Assembly (NCBI GenBank): GCA_019116045.1
Contig: DXCK01000062.1
Coordinates: 1 to 47,652 of the forward strand
Source of the DNA: Candidatus Bacteroides merdipullorum
GTDB lineage: Bacteria > Bacteroidota > Bacteroidia > Bacteroidales > Bacteroidaceae
Reading direction: 5' to 3'
Length of the DNA stretch: 47,652 bases
The position numbers and the translations under genes were made by a program. Below the pieces are notes generated by a model. It saw only the letters and a program-made list of their open reading frames with translations. It did not search any database and had not been told where the DNA came from. Shown piece by piece: positions 17,202 to 24,523 of the stretch; positions within the stretch are counted from its first letter, which is position 1; each line of letters begins with the position of its first letter.

Positions 17202-17209
17202 TATCTTTG
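17202..17209 (+). promoter_or_regulatory. typA promoter -7 box
   Basis: TATCTTTG, an exact TAnnTTTG match, 23 bases before the typA ATG and only five bases after the stop of the metalloprotease gene. No clear -33 element. Confidence 0.55.
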
Positions 17210-17232
17210 CGCCCGGAAACAATAGGTATAGT

Positions 17233-19038
17233 ATGCAGAACATTAGAAACATTGCCATCATAGCCCACGTGGACCATGGCAAGACAACGCTGGTAGATAA
17301 GATGCTCTTGGCCGGACACCTGTTTCGCGACAACCAGAGCACGGGTGAATTAATGCTGGATAACAACGACCTGGAGCGCGAAAGGGGCATCACCATCCTC
17401 TCGAAAAACGTATCCATCACGTACAAAGGAACAAAAATCAACATCATCGACACGCCGGGACACAGCGACTTCGGAGGCGAAGTGGAGCGCGTGCTCAACA
17501 TGGCCGACGGCTGCCTGCTGCTGGTCGATGCTTTCGAAGGGCCCATGCCGCAGACGCGCTTCGTCTTGCAGAAGGCTTTGCAGCTTGGGCTGAAGCCCAT
17601 CGTGGTGGTGAACAAAGTGGACAAGCCGAACTGCCGTCCGGAAGAAGTCTACGAAATGGTGTTCGACCTGATGTTCAGCCTCAATGCGACGGAAGAGCAA
17701 CTGGACTTCCCCGTCATCTACGGCTCGGCCAAGAACAACTGGATGAGCACCGACTGGCGGAAGCCGACAACCGACATCACCCCGCTGCTGGACTGCATCC
17801 TGGAAAACATCCCCGCCCCCGAGCAACTGGAGGGAACGCCGCAGATGCTGGTGACGTCGCTCGACTTCTCATCTTATACAGGCCGCATCGCCGTGGGGCG
17901 CGTGCACCGCGGCACGCTGCGCGAGGGCATGAACGTGTCGCTGGCCAAGCGTGACGGCACGATTCTGAAGACCAAAATCAAGGAACTGCACACCTTCGAG
18001 GGCATGGGCCGCAAGCGCGTGCCCGAAGTCTCGTCGGGCGACATCTGCGCGCTGGTGGGCATCGAGGGGTTCGAGATTGGCGACACCGTGTGCGACTACG
18101 ATGCGCCCGAGGCACTGCCGCCCATCGCCATAGACGAGCCGACCATGAGCATGCTGTTCACGATAAACGACTCTCCCTTCTTCGGCCGCGAGGGCAAGTA
18201 CGTCACTTCGCGCCACATCCAAGACCGGCTGATGAAGGAACTCGACAAGAACCTGGCCCTGCGCGTGCGCAAGAGCGAGGAAGACGGCAAGTGGGTGGTA
18301 TCGGGCCGAGGCGTGCTGCACCTCTCTGTATTGATAGAAACCATGCGCCGCGAGGGCTACGAACTGCAAGTGGGGCAGCCGCAGGTCATCTTCAAGGACA
18401 TCGACGGCGTGCGCTGCGAACCGGTGGAGGAGCTGACCATCAACGTGCCCGAGGAGTTTGCGAGCAAAATCATCGACATGGTCACGCGCCGCAAGGGCGA
18501 GATGCAGAAGATGGAGACCGCCGGCGGGGACCGCGTCAACCTGGAGTTCGACATGCCGTCGCGCGGCATCATCGGACTGCGCACCAACGTGCTGACCGCC
18601 AGCCAGGGCGAGGCCATTATGGCGCACCGCTTCAAGGAGTATCAGCCCTACAAGGGAGAGATTGAGAGGCGCACAAACGGTTCGATGATTGCGATGGAGA
18701 CCGGCACGGCGTTCGCCTACGCCATTGACAAGCTGCAAGACCGCGGCCGCTTCTTCATCTTCCCGCAAGAAGAGGTGTATGCCGGCCAGGTGGTGGGCGA
18801 GCACAGCCACGAGAATGACCTGGTGGTCAACGTCACCAAGTCGAAGAAGCTCACCAACATGCGCGCCAGCGGCTCCGACGAGAAGGCGCGTCTCATCCCC
18901 CCCGTGCAATTCTCGCTGGAAGAGGCGCTGGAATACATCAAGGGCGATGAATACGTCGAAGTCACCCCCAAGTCGATGCGTATGCGCAAGGTGATTCTGG
19001 ACGAGAACGAACGCAAGCGGGCGAACCGGAAGGACTGA
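17233..19038 (+). CDS. typA: Ribosome-associated translational GTPase TypA/BipA
   Basis: 601 residues, the usual length. TypA/BipA is an EF-G-like GTPase that helps ribosome assembly and translation under stress and cold. The GTPase motifs are plain: HVDHGKTTL (G1), RERGIT (G2 region), [12 protein letters not shown] (G3) and NKVDKPN (G4). The C-terminal BipA-specific part, for example [14 protein letters not shown] and [13 protein letters not shown], is present. Monocistronic, with a promoter box just upstream and a hairpin downstream. Confidence 0.97.
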   Translation: MQNIRNIAIIAHVDHGKTTLVDKMLLAGHLFRDNQSTGELMLDNNDLERERGITILSKNVSITYKGTKINIIDTPGHSDFGGEVERVLNMADGCLLLVDAFEGPMPQTRFVLQKALQLGLKPIVVVNKVDKPNCRPEEVYEMVFDLMFSLNATEEQLDFPVIYGSAKNNWMSTDWRKPTTDITPLLDCILENIPAPEQLEGTPQMLVTSLDFSSYTGRIAVGRVHRGTLREGMNVSLAKRDGTILKTKIKELHTFEGMGRKRVPEVSSGDICALVGIEGFEIGDTVCDYDAPEALPPIAIDEPTMSMLFTINDSPFFGREGKYVTSRHIQDRLMKELDKNLALRVRKSEEDGKWVVSGRGVLHLSVLIETMRREGYELQVGQPQVIFKDIDGVRCEPVEELTINVPEEFASKIIDMVTRRKGEMQKMETAGGDRVNLEFDMPSRGIIGLRTNVLTASQGEAIMAHRFKEYQPYKGEIERRTNGSMIAMETGTAFAYAIDKLQDRGRFFIFPQEEVYAGQVVGEHSHENDLVVNVTKSKKLTNMRASGSDEKARLIPPVQFSLEEALEYIKGDEYVEVTPKSMRMRKVILDENERKRANRKD

Positions 19039-19086
19039 CGGGAGTCGGACGGATGGTTGTCTGGAATGACGAATCGATAAATGCAG

Positions 19087-19160
19087 GCGCGGACGATGCG
19101 GACTTCACCGATGAATCTGTTTCAGGGATTCGGTGAGGCCGGCGTCATCCGCGCCCGTTT
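19087..19160 (+). terminator. Long imperfect hairpin after typA
   Basis: Arms of about 30 bases: GCGCGGA...GACTTCACCGATGAATC against GGGATTCGGTGAGGCC...TCCGCGC. The ends pair perfectly for seven bases and the apical part pairs as TCACCGA/TCGGTGA. CCGTTTTGTG follows. It is a likely terminator for typA and perhaps also for the cassette converging from the right. Confidence 0.55.
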
Positions 19161-19196
19161 TGTGTCGGCAATGCCGAAAGCCTTAGGGGAGGAAGA

Positions 19197-19418
19197 TTAT
19201 GCCATCTTCCCGGTGGTCAGTTCTTCCTTCAGGTAGGCAAACACGTACCCCGGGCTTTGGGCGTAAAGTCCTGTTTGTGTCTCCGTCAACTTCCGGTAGG
19301 TGTCCGAGTTGAAAACCACGGATAGAGCCTGTTCCAGCGTCAGTTCCCGGTCTTGCTCCATCAGCAGAAGTGCCAGGTTCTTCACCATGTCTGCCATCAT
19401 TTCCATTTTTTCGTTCAT
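19197..19418 (-). CDS. Small protein, third gene of the DUF3990 cassette
   Basis: 73 residues, no signal peptide. It has two likely helical parts: a Met/Leu-rich N-terminus (MNEKMEMMADMVKNLALLL) and a region LTLEQALSVVFNSDTYRKL followed by SPGYVFAYLKEEL. Its ATG overlaps the stop of the DUF3990 gene as ATGA, so the two are translationally coupled. I do not recognise the family with certainty. Size, acidic character and coupling suggest an antitoxin or immunity partner of the ART-like protein. That is inference only. Confidence 0.7.
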   Translation of the reverse strand: MNEKMEMMADMVKNLALLLMEQDRELTLEQALSVVFNSDTYRKLTETQTGLYAQSPGYVFAYLKEELTTGKMA

Positions 19419-19888
19419 ATTCTTCGCAGTAAGTTTATGGCTTTTTGTGTGCCGAAAAAGTATTGTATGGTTTCCCCTTTCATGTATTGCAAATTGCGTA
19501 CCAGCGTGGGCAAGTCAATGGAATGGTGCTCGTACTTCCACAGTTGCACGCCTACGCGGTCGTTGGCAATGGGGCCTATCACTATGTCATAGTCATGGGC
19601 GGGTTTTTGCGTGGGATTGTTCCGGTTTAGGAGGATGAACTTGGCCCATTCTTCCGAATAATGCTCGAATCGAAGCACACGCAGTTCTTGGCAGGCATCT
19701 GCGTCCCATTCATATTCCTGTACGACCGGGGCTCCTGTTTCCAGCAGTTCCACCTTCAGTTCGGCCATGCTGAGCGCCTGTTGGTAATTGTCAGAGAGGT
19801 AGAAGCCGCGCCCGAAGTCCTTGTTCGGTTTCGACCTGTCCAGCTTCACCCGGTCGAAGTCCGTGTTTGTACCGTGAAACAGCCTCAT
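19415..19888 (-). CDS. DUF3990 family protein, ADP-ribosyltransferase-like putative toxin
   Basis: 157 residues, cytosolic. The pattern fits DUF3990: LFHGTNTDF at the start (H5), DFGRGFYLSDNYQQA (Y30), DYDIVIGPIANDRVG, and ETIQYFFG near the end (Q142). H...Y...Q/E in this order is the layout of the H-Y-E group of ADP-ribosyltransferases, to which I recall DUF3990 being related, so the protein may transfer ADP-ribose from NAD+. The gene sits between two small genes and overlaps each by four bases. The DNA is visibly AT-richer than its surroundings, which suggests horizontal transfer. A toxin role is inferred, not shown. Confidence 0.78.
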   Translation of the reverse strand: MRLFHGTNTDFDRVKLDRSKPNKDFGRGFYLSDNYQQALSMAELKVELLETGAPVVQEYEWDADACQELRVLRFEHYSEEWAKFILLNRNNPTQKPAHDYDIVIGPIANDRVGVQLWKYEHHSIDLPTLVRNLQYMKGETIQYFFGTQKAINLLRRI

Positions 19889-20109
19889 GTCAGCGCCCCT
19901 CCGTGGCGGTGGCAGTAGGCGGCGATGTCGTCGACCATGGAAGCGAACGATTGCGTGTGCACATAGTCATAATGCCGGTCGATGAAGTCGATTCCCTTGA
20001 AACGGCTCAGGTAGTTGAAAGCCTGCTTCATGTTCAGCCCGTATTTGCGCCCGAACTCCAGCACGAATACGAGCGTCCATTCCAGTTTGTCCTTGATGTC
20101 ATATTCCAT
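19885..20109 (-). CDS. DUF3791-like small protein, first gene of the cassette
   Basis: 74 residues. A helical protein with the pattern EWTLVFVLEFGRKYGLN then AFNYLSRFKGIDFIDRHYD, then YVHTQSFASMVDDIAAY. This fits DUF3791, small proteins that I recall being encoded beside DUF3990 genes in gut bacteria. The stop overlaps the DUF3990 start (ATGA). A TATCTTTG box lies 27 bases upstream. Being first and tightly coupled, it is a candidate antitoxin or immunity protein. Function not established from sequence. Confidence 0.75.
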   Translation of the reverse strand: MEYDIKDKLEWTLVFVLEFGRKYGLNMKQAFNYLSRFKGIDFIDRHYDYVHTQSFASMVDDIAAYCHRHGGALT

Positions 20110-20135
20110 ACGGCTTGCGGTCTGAGGTTCTCCGG

Positions 20136-20143
20136 CAAAGATA
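20136..20143 (-). promoter_or_regulatory. Promoter -7 box of the DUF3791/DUF3990 cassette
   Basis: Minus-strand TATCTTTG, an exact match, 27 bases upstream of the first ATG of the cassette. The -33 region has no obvious TTG. Confidence 0.5.
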
Positions 20144-20284
20144 GTGATTTTATGTAGAGGTTGGTGCTTTTCTACCTTATTTATTGAGGGTTATTCCTGC
20201 GCCAGCAGCCGTTCGATCCCTATCTTCCTTCTTTCCGCCTTTTCCCCTTCTTCGTCTGCAAAATCCCCCCGCCCGTCGATTTCA

Positions 20285-20316
20285 TTTGCCTGCTGCCCCC
20301 TCCGCCCTTACCTTTG
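20285..20316 (+). promoter_or_regulatory. Strong promoter before a short secreted ORF
   Basis: TTTG at 20285-20288, exactly 20 bases, TACCTTTG at 20309-20316. Both elements are perfect and end 25 bases before an ATG with a signal peptide. Confidence 0.75.
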
Positions 20317-20341
20317 CGGTGAACATCAATCTGTGACAACC

Positions 20342-20551
20342 ATGAAGAAATTGTTGCTTTTAGCCGCGGCCGCCTGCCTCTGCTGGGGACAGGCCCCCGC
20401 ATCCGCGGCCGGAGGATGCGGAGAAGCCCGAAGAATGACCCGCAGCGGGGCGTGCAGCCCCGACGCGCAAGAGCCGTTCCCCGTCCGGACAACAGGCACG
20501 CCCCTTGTGCGGAGTGGCCGGGCGGCGCAGGCCGACGGGATGAAAGGTTAA
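20342..20551 (+). pseudogene. Short ORF with signal peptide, likely remnant of a secreted-protein gene
   Basis: 69 residues. The first 23 (MKKLLLLAAAACLCWGQAPA and on) are a clear signal peptide behind a perfect promoter. The remainder is Arg/Gly/Thr-rich, has no recognisable fold and ends after about 45 residues. The DNA after the signal peptide is GC-rich and repeat-like. A promoter plus an export signal with no credible mature protein is what a deletion or an insertion into a secreted-protein gene would leave. A genuine small secreted peptide is the alternative. Nothing else was found between 20551 and the promoter of the next gene. Confidence 0.45.
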
Positions 20552-20613
20552 AAGAAGTGAAACGCAATGGTTTTGTAGCATTTCAGATAACCTGATTCTC
20601 GGCGGAAATCCTT

Positions 20614-20621
20614 TACTTTGT
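20614..20621 (+). promoter_or_regulatory. Possible -7 box of the winged-helix/antiporter operon
   Basis: TTACTTTG, one mismatch from TAnnTTTG, inside CCTTTACTTTGTCC, 44 bases before the ATG at 20666. The same TTTACTTTGT core precedes the other small winged-helix gene (22482-22489). Confidence 0.4.
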
Positions 20622-20665
20622 CCAGAGGATATAATTTTTAACGACAGATAAACGCAATCACAACT

Positions 20666-20896
20666 ATGGACAAGATTCAGATTGGAACAAACGCCGGAGT
20701 GCTGTGGCGCCTGATGGCCGCCCAGCAAAACAACCGGGTGTGGGACGTGGAGACGCTGCAAGAGGCTTCCGGCCTGTCGACGCCCGATTTTTACGCCGCC
20801 CTGGGATGGCTGGCGCGCGAAGACAAGGTGGATTTCGGCGAGAACGGCCTGACGCATGGCGGAACGGTGGCTGTCCACGTAGAGTATTACCATTGA
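20666..20896 (+). CDS. Small winged helix-turn-helix protein (DUF2582-like)
   Basis: 76 residues forming a single winged-helix domain: helix 1 AGVLWRLMAAQQ, VWDVETLQEASGL and TPDFYAALGWLARED as the helix-turn-helix, and a C-terminal wing (KVDFGEN, GGTVAVHVEYY). It fits the DUF2582-type family of small wHTH proteins, recalled from memory. It is 19 bases upstream of an antiporter gene and probably co-transcribed with it. The ligand or DNA target is unknown. A similar small wHTH gene lies on the other side of the antiporter. Confidence 0.75.
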   Translation: MDKIQIGTNAGVLWRLMAAQQNNRVWDVETLQEASGLSTPDFYAALGWLAREDKVDFGENGLTHGGTVAVHVEYYH

Positions 20897-20915
20897 CTTC
20901 GCAAGCGGGGCAGCG

Positions 20916-22382
20916 ATGAACATATCGTTGGAAATCGGGCTGCTGGTGGGCTCGTTGCTCATCTTCGGCAGCATACTAATCAGCAGGACGGGGTACCGTT
21001 TCGGTATCCCGACTTTGTTGATGTTCCTCGTGGCAGGCATGCTGTTCGGCACCGACGGGCTGGGCATCCAGTTCGACAACGCCGGGCAGGCGCAGGCCGT
21101 GGGCACCATCGCGCTGTGCATCATCCTGTTCAGCGGCGGCATGGACACGAAGCTGGCCGAGATTCGCCCCGTGGCGCTGCCGGGCGTCATGCTGTCGACG
21201 GTGGGTGTCTTGTGCACTACGGCGCTGACCGGACTGTTCATCTACCTCATCTCCGGCTGGCAACACACCGAGATAGGCTTCAGCCTGGTGGGCTCGCTGC
21301 TGCTGGCCGCCACGATGTCATCTACCGACTCGGCCTCGGTGTTCAACATCCTGCGCACGCAGCGCATTAACCTGCGCCACAACCTGCGTCCGATGCTGGA
21401 GTTGGAGAGCGGCAGTAACGACCCGATGGCCTACCTGCTGACCATCGTCCTCATCCAAGTCATCCAGTCGGGCGGACTCTCGGCGGGCGACATCGCCCTC
21501 TCGCTGGCCCTGCAATTCGCCGTGGGCGCGGCAGCCGGCTTCCTGCTGGGCAAGGCGGCCGTCTGGCTGGTCAACCGCATCGACCTGAAGAACGAAGAAC
21601 TGTATCCCGTCCTCATGGTCAGCTTCGCCTTTATCATCTACTGCGGCACGTTCCTGCTGAAAGGCAACGGCTACCTCGCCGTCTACCTGGCCGGCCTGGT
21701 CATCGGCAACAGCCGCCTGGTACACAAAAAAGAGACGTGCACCTTCCTCAACGGCGTCACCTGGCTGCTTCAGGTGGTCATGTTCCTCGTCCTGGGCCTG
21801 CTGGTCAACCCGCACGAGATGCTGGGCGTCACGGTCACCGCCGTGCTGGTCAGCCTGTTCATGATGTTCGTGGCCCGTCCCGCCAGCGTCTGGCTCAGCC
21901 TGCTGCCCTTCGGCCGCCGCATCGGGCGCAAGTCCAAGCTGTTTGTCTCGTGGGTCGGCCTGCGCGGCGCGGCGCCCATTCTGTTCGCCACCTATCCCGT
22001 CGTGGCGCAGGTGCCCGGCGGTGAGCAGATATTCAACATCGTCTTCTTCGTCACCCTCATCTCGCTCGTGGCGCAAGGCATGACCCTGCCCTGGGCGGCC
22101 CGGCGGCTCGACCTGTGCGACCCGGTGGTGGAGAAGCCGGACTTCTTCGGCATCGAGTTTCCGGACACGATGGACAGCAGCCTCCACGAGCTGCGCTGCA
22201 CCAAGAAGATGCTGGCACAGGGCGACCATATCCGCGACATCCCCTTCCCCCGTGGCGTGCTGGTGATGCTGGTGAAGCGCGACGACCGCTTCCTGGTGCC
22301 CAACGGCGACTTGCAGCTCCTGCCCGGCGACACGCTGCTCATCGTGGCGCAGGACGGCGCCGAGCCGCCCCTGCCCGCATGA
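20916..22382 (+). CDS. CPA1-type potassium/proton antiporter with TrkA-C domain
   Basis: 488 residues, about 12-13 transmembrane helices over the first 400. The transport core LLAATMSSTDSASVFNIL and the family sequence LELESGSNDPMAYLL carry the Asp residues expected in the NhaP/CPA1 group. The last 80 residues (from about 405: FPDTMDSSLHELR, then GDTLLIVAQDG) form a cytosolic TrkA-C-like regulatory domain, as in the NhaP2/CvrA K+/H+ antiporters. Expected to export K+ (or Na+) in exchange for H+ at the inner membrane. Preceded in the same operon by a small wHTH protein. Confidence 0.88.
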   Translation: MNISLEIGLLVGSLLIFGSILISRTGYRFGIPTLLMFLVAGMLFGTDGLGIQFDNAGQAQAVGTIALCIILFSGGMDTKLAEIRPVALPGVMLSTVGVLCTTALTGLFIYLISGWQHTEIGFSLVGSLLLAATMSSTDSASVFNILRTQRINLRHNLRPMLELESGSNDPMAYLLTIVLIQVIQSGGLSAGDIALSLALQFAVGAAAGFLLGKAAVWLVNRIDLKNEELYPVLMVSFAFIIYCGTFLLKGNGYLAVYLAGLVIGNSRLVHKKETCTFLNGVTWLLQVVMFLVLGLLVNPHEMLGVTVTAVLVSLFMMFVARPASVWLSLLPFGRRIGRKSKLFVSWVGLRGAAPILFATYPVVAQVPGGEQIFNIVFFVTLISLVAQGMTLPWAARRLDLCDPVVEKPDFFGIEFPDTMDSSLHELRCTKKMLAQGDHIRDIPFPRGVLVMLVKRDDRFLVPNGDLQLLPGDTLLIVAQDGAEPPLPA

Positions 22383-22459
22383 ACGCCGCCGCAAGTGGCT
22401 AAATACGTTAAAGAAGGACAAAGAACCGCAAATGAACACCTAAAAGGGGGTGCGGACTA

Positions 22460-22489
22460 TTGCTTTTCCGGAAAAAATGATTTACTTTG
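22460..22489 (+). promoter_or_regulatory. Promoter of the second small winged-helix gene
   Basis: TTG at 22460-22462, 19 bases, TTACTTTG at 22482-22489 (one mismatch from TAnnTTTG). The region around it resembles the -7 region of the 20666 gene (AAT-NN-TTTACTTTGT). Confidence 0.5.
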
Positions 22490-22532
22490 TGACAGAGAAC
22501 CTAAACCAACGTTACAAGTAAACATTTGTTGT

Positions 22533-22751
22533 ATGAAGTTTAATATTCAAGCAATCAAAACCAACAGCCGAAAGGTGTACGACATCCTGCTGCGTTACAC
22601 CCGTTGTTCGTTCGGCGAGCTGGAGAAACGTTGCAACCTGGCCAGCACCGACCTGTGCATGGCACTGCTACAGCTTCTCCGCGAAAACAAAATTGAGCAG
22701 GTCAGTGGACAGCAAGGCATCTATTACCGTCTGGCCGCCGTAACCGCCTGA
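22533..22751 (+). CDS. Small winged helix-turn-helix protein
   Basis: 72 residues from MKFNIQAIK at 22533; the frame is open to 22395 but that part contains the promoter. One wHTH domain: NSRKVYDILLRYTR, SFGELEKRCNLASTDLCMAL, LLRENKIEQV, and a short wing GIYYRLAAV. The layout matches the 20666 protein, so the two may be distant paralogues. A strong hairpin follows the stop. Target unknown. Confidence 0.72.
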   Translation: MKFNIQAIKTNSRKVYDILLRYTRCSFGELEKRCNLASTDLCMALLQLLRENKIEQVSGQQGIYYRLAAVTA

Positions 22752-22804
22752 CGCCCCCAAGGAGGGCAGGGCGAGAGAAAGAGACGGAAGTGTCTCGCTG
22801 TATG

Positions 22805-22888
22805 GCGCGAGTGGCGCGGAGGTCGCGGGTGGGCTTCAAAAAGCCGCACCGGCGTGAACCGAGCCAGTCGCGCTTTCTTTTTGTCTTT
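22805..22888 (+). terminator. Terminator after the second winged-helix gene
   Basis: Outer stem GCGCGAGTGGC (22805-22815) against GCCAGTCGCGC (22863-22873) with one mismatch. An inner hairpin GTGGGCTT/AAGCCGCAC is stacked inside. It is followed by TTTCTTTTTGTCTTTT. Confidence 0.65.
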
Positions 22889-22901
22889 TGCCCGGAGGCG
22901 C

Positions 22902-22932
22902 TTGCTTTTCTGCGCGAAACTGCCTATCTTTG
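22902..22932 (+). promoter_or_regulatory. Promoter of the Phd/YefM-like antitoxin gene
   Basis: TTG at 22902-22904, 20 bases, TATCTTTG at 22925-22932. Full consensus, ending 37 bases before the ATG at 22970. Confidence 0.75.
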
Positions 22933-22969
22933 CCTGCAACAGATTGATTGACACTAAAAACGTAGAGCT

Positions 22970-23227
22970 ATGCTGAAAATCACTGCCGGCGAGTTCCGGG
23001 ACAATCCGCAGCGCTACCTCGACCAAGTGGATGCCGGGGAGGAACTGATGCTGCAACGCGGCGAGGGGAAACAATACCTCGTCATCCCCGCCGACGACGT
23101 CCTGGCGGACATCCCGCCCGAATATATCCTGGAACCGGACGAGGACTTGGAAAGGGCCATCTCCTTCGATGAGTTCAGAGCGGGTGCCTTGGCCCATATC
23201 GAAGCATTATTCCGCAGGAAGCAATGA
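22970..23227 (+). CDS. Phd/YefM-like antitoxin without a visible toxin
   Basis: 85 residues. The N-terminal 45 residues fit the Phd/YefM DNA-binding fold: KITAGEFRDNPQRYLDQVD, then EELMLQRGEGKQYLVIP. The C-terminal tail is acidic and helical (EPDEDLERAISFDEFRAG), as in the toxin-neutralising part of such antitoxins. Phd/YefM proteins usually repress their own operon and bind a Doc, YoeB or RelE-type toxin, but the next plus-strand feature is a terminator 40 bases on and no toxin ORF is present. It may be an orphan that acts on a toxin elsewhere, or a leftover. Confidence 0.75.
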   Translation: MLKITAGEFRDNPQRYLDQVDAGEELMLQRGEGKQYLVIPADDVLADIPPEYILEPDEDLERAISFDEFRAGALAHIEALFRRKQ

Positions 23228-23266
23228 AAGCCCAATACCTCTGACCGCCGTCCCTCTATATAATAA

Positions 23267-23304
23267 GAAAGGCTTGCCCCCGCTGTCGGGAGCAAGCCTT
23301 TTCC
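23267..23304. terminator. Bidirectional terminator
   Basis: Stem AAGGCTTGCCCCCG against CGGGAGCAAGCCTT, one mismatch, loop CTGT, flanked by TTTTCC on the right and AAGAAA on the left. It serves the antitoxin gene and the converging nitroreductase gene. Confidence 0.85.
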
Positions 23305-23323
23305 GTTATCTTTCTGTCTGGCT

Positions 23324-23974
23324 TCAGTCCACGAACTTCACCTTCTCCGCGTTGCGGGGCTTGGCTGCGGGCGTCTCGGCGGGATAGCCGAAGGCGATGC
23401 AGTAGAGCAGCTCATAACCCTGGCTGAAGCCCAGCTTCGCGAGGTAGGGCGCCGCGTCCTTGTCGGTCTTCATGAAGCGTACGGGGCTGCCCAGGCAGCA
23501 CGAGCCGACGCCCATCGACCAGGCGGACAAGACCATGTTCGCGCCCAGCAGGCCGCAGTCTATCTGAGACATGTCGTACGACGTGTCGCGGGCAATGAAC
23601 GCTACGGTGGGCGCGTTGCGGAACATGTTCTTGAACGACGGGTCCTGGGCCATTTGCGGGTTTTTCTTCTTGAACACTTCCGTCAGGCCGTTGATGAACT
23701 CCGGGTTGTCCACCACGCGCACTTCCCACGACTGCTTGTTCTGTCCGTTGGGCGCGTGGATGCCGCAGTTCAGAATCGTCTGCATCGTGTCGCGGCCGAC
23801 CGCCTGGGGTTGGTACTGGCGGATGCTGCGGCGCGTCATCATGTTTTCTATCACTACTTCCGATTTCGACGGCGCTGCCGTGGCCGTCTGCTCGGATTGC
23901 TGCGCCGCGGGGGCGCAAGCGGCGACGGCTGCGCACAGGCACAGGCCGCCGACGAGGGTCTTCACTGTCTTCAT
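23324..23974 (-). CDS. Nitroreductase-family lipoprotein
   Basis: 216 residues. A signal peptide with lipobox (AAVAAC) is unusual, because most nitroreductases are cytosolic. The FMN-binding pattern is present: MMTRRSIRQYQPQAV, NCGIHAPNGQNKQSWEVRV, and the C-terminal GMGVGSC-like stretch (MGVGSCCLGSPVRF) followed by GYELLYCIAFGYP. It should reduce a quinone, nitro or flavin-type substrate with NAD(P)H; outside the cytosol the electron donor is unclear. Exported nitroreductases of this kind occur in Bacteroides. The next gene upstream (24014) is also a lipoprotein. Confidence 0.85.
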   Translation of the reverse strand: MKTVKTLVGGLCLCAAVAACAPAAQQSEQTATAAPSKSEVVIENMMTRRSIRQYQPQAVGRDTMQTILNCGIHAPNGQNKQSWEVRVVDNPEFINGLTEVFKKKNPQMAQDPSFKNMFRNAPTVAFIARDTSYDMSQIDCGLLGANMVLSAWSMGVGSCCLGSPVRFMKTDKDAAPYLAKLGFSQGYELLYCIAFGYPAETPAAKPRNAEKVKFVD

Positions 23975-24013
23975 CTGTTTCTGTCTTTTAGGTAAGTCTT
24001 GTTTCTGCGGGGG

Positions 24014-24403
24014 TCAGTCGTCCGACTCCTCCGTTTCGTCGTCGCCCGTCAGCCCTTCCAGTGCTCCTTCCAGGGCGCCTCCGGCTTGTTCCAGGGTCTT
24101 GTCGGCCTCTTGCATGAACTTGCCGGCATGTTCCTTGAAGGCGGCTGTGGCATATTCGGCCTGGTATTTGGCAATTTCTTTCACCTCTTCGGGCGAGAGG
24201 TCTTTGTAGTTGTTCAGTTTGTCCAGCAGCTTGCTGAACTCGTCGTTCACCTCTTTCCATTGTTCTTCGGTGTAGTCGCTGCCTTCTTTCTGCACTTTTT
24301 CGACGAAGTCTTTCAGTTCGTCCACGCGGCTCTGCTGTCCGCATCCGCCCAGGCAGAGGAGGGAGGCGGCCGCCAGCAGTGCGCCTAAGATGGTTTTCTT
24401 CAT
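24014..24403 (-). CDS. Small helical lipoprotein of unknown function
   Basis: 129 residues. A signal peptide ends in a lipobox (LCLGGC). The mature part is almost entirely helical and charged (ELKDFVEKVQKEG, EEQWKEVNDEFSKLLDKL) and ends in a very acidic tail (DDETEESDD). It resembles small Bacteroides lipoproteins of unknown function. It lies 39 bases upstream of the nitroreductase gene on the same strand and may be co-transcribed. Confidence 0.72.
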   Translation of the reverse strand: MKKTILGALLAAASLLCLGGCGQQSRVDELKDFVEKVQKEGSDYTEEQWKEVNDEFSKLLDKLNNYKDLSPEEVKEIAKYQAEYATAAFKEHAGKFMQEADKTLEQAGGALEGALEGLTGDDETEESDD

Positions 24404-24523
24404 TGGTTGTTGTATTTAGCTGTTACGCTTGCAAATATAATGAAAGTAGCGCATCCGGCCAAAAAAGAAAGGGATTCCGCTTGGCGGAACCCCTTTCCTG
24501 CATATAGATTGTCTGGGCTTTGC

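Noticed and set aside
20360..21241. A 293-codon minus-strand frame across the wHTH and antiporter starts
   Set aside because: It is antisense to the remnant and two supported genes and shows no motif or start context.
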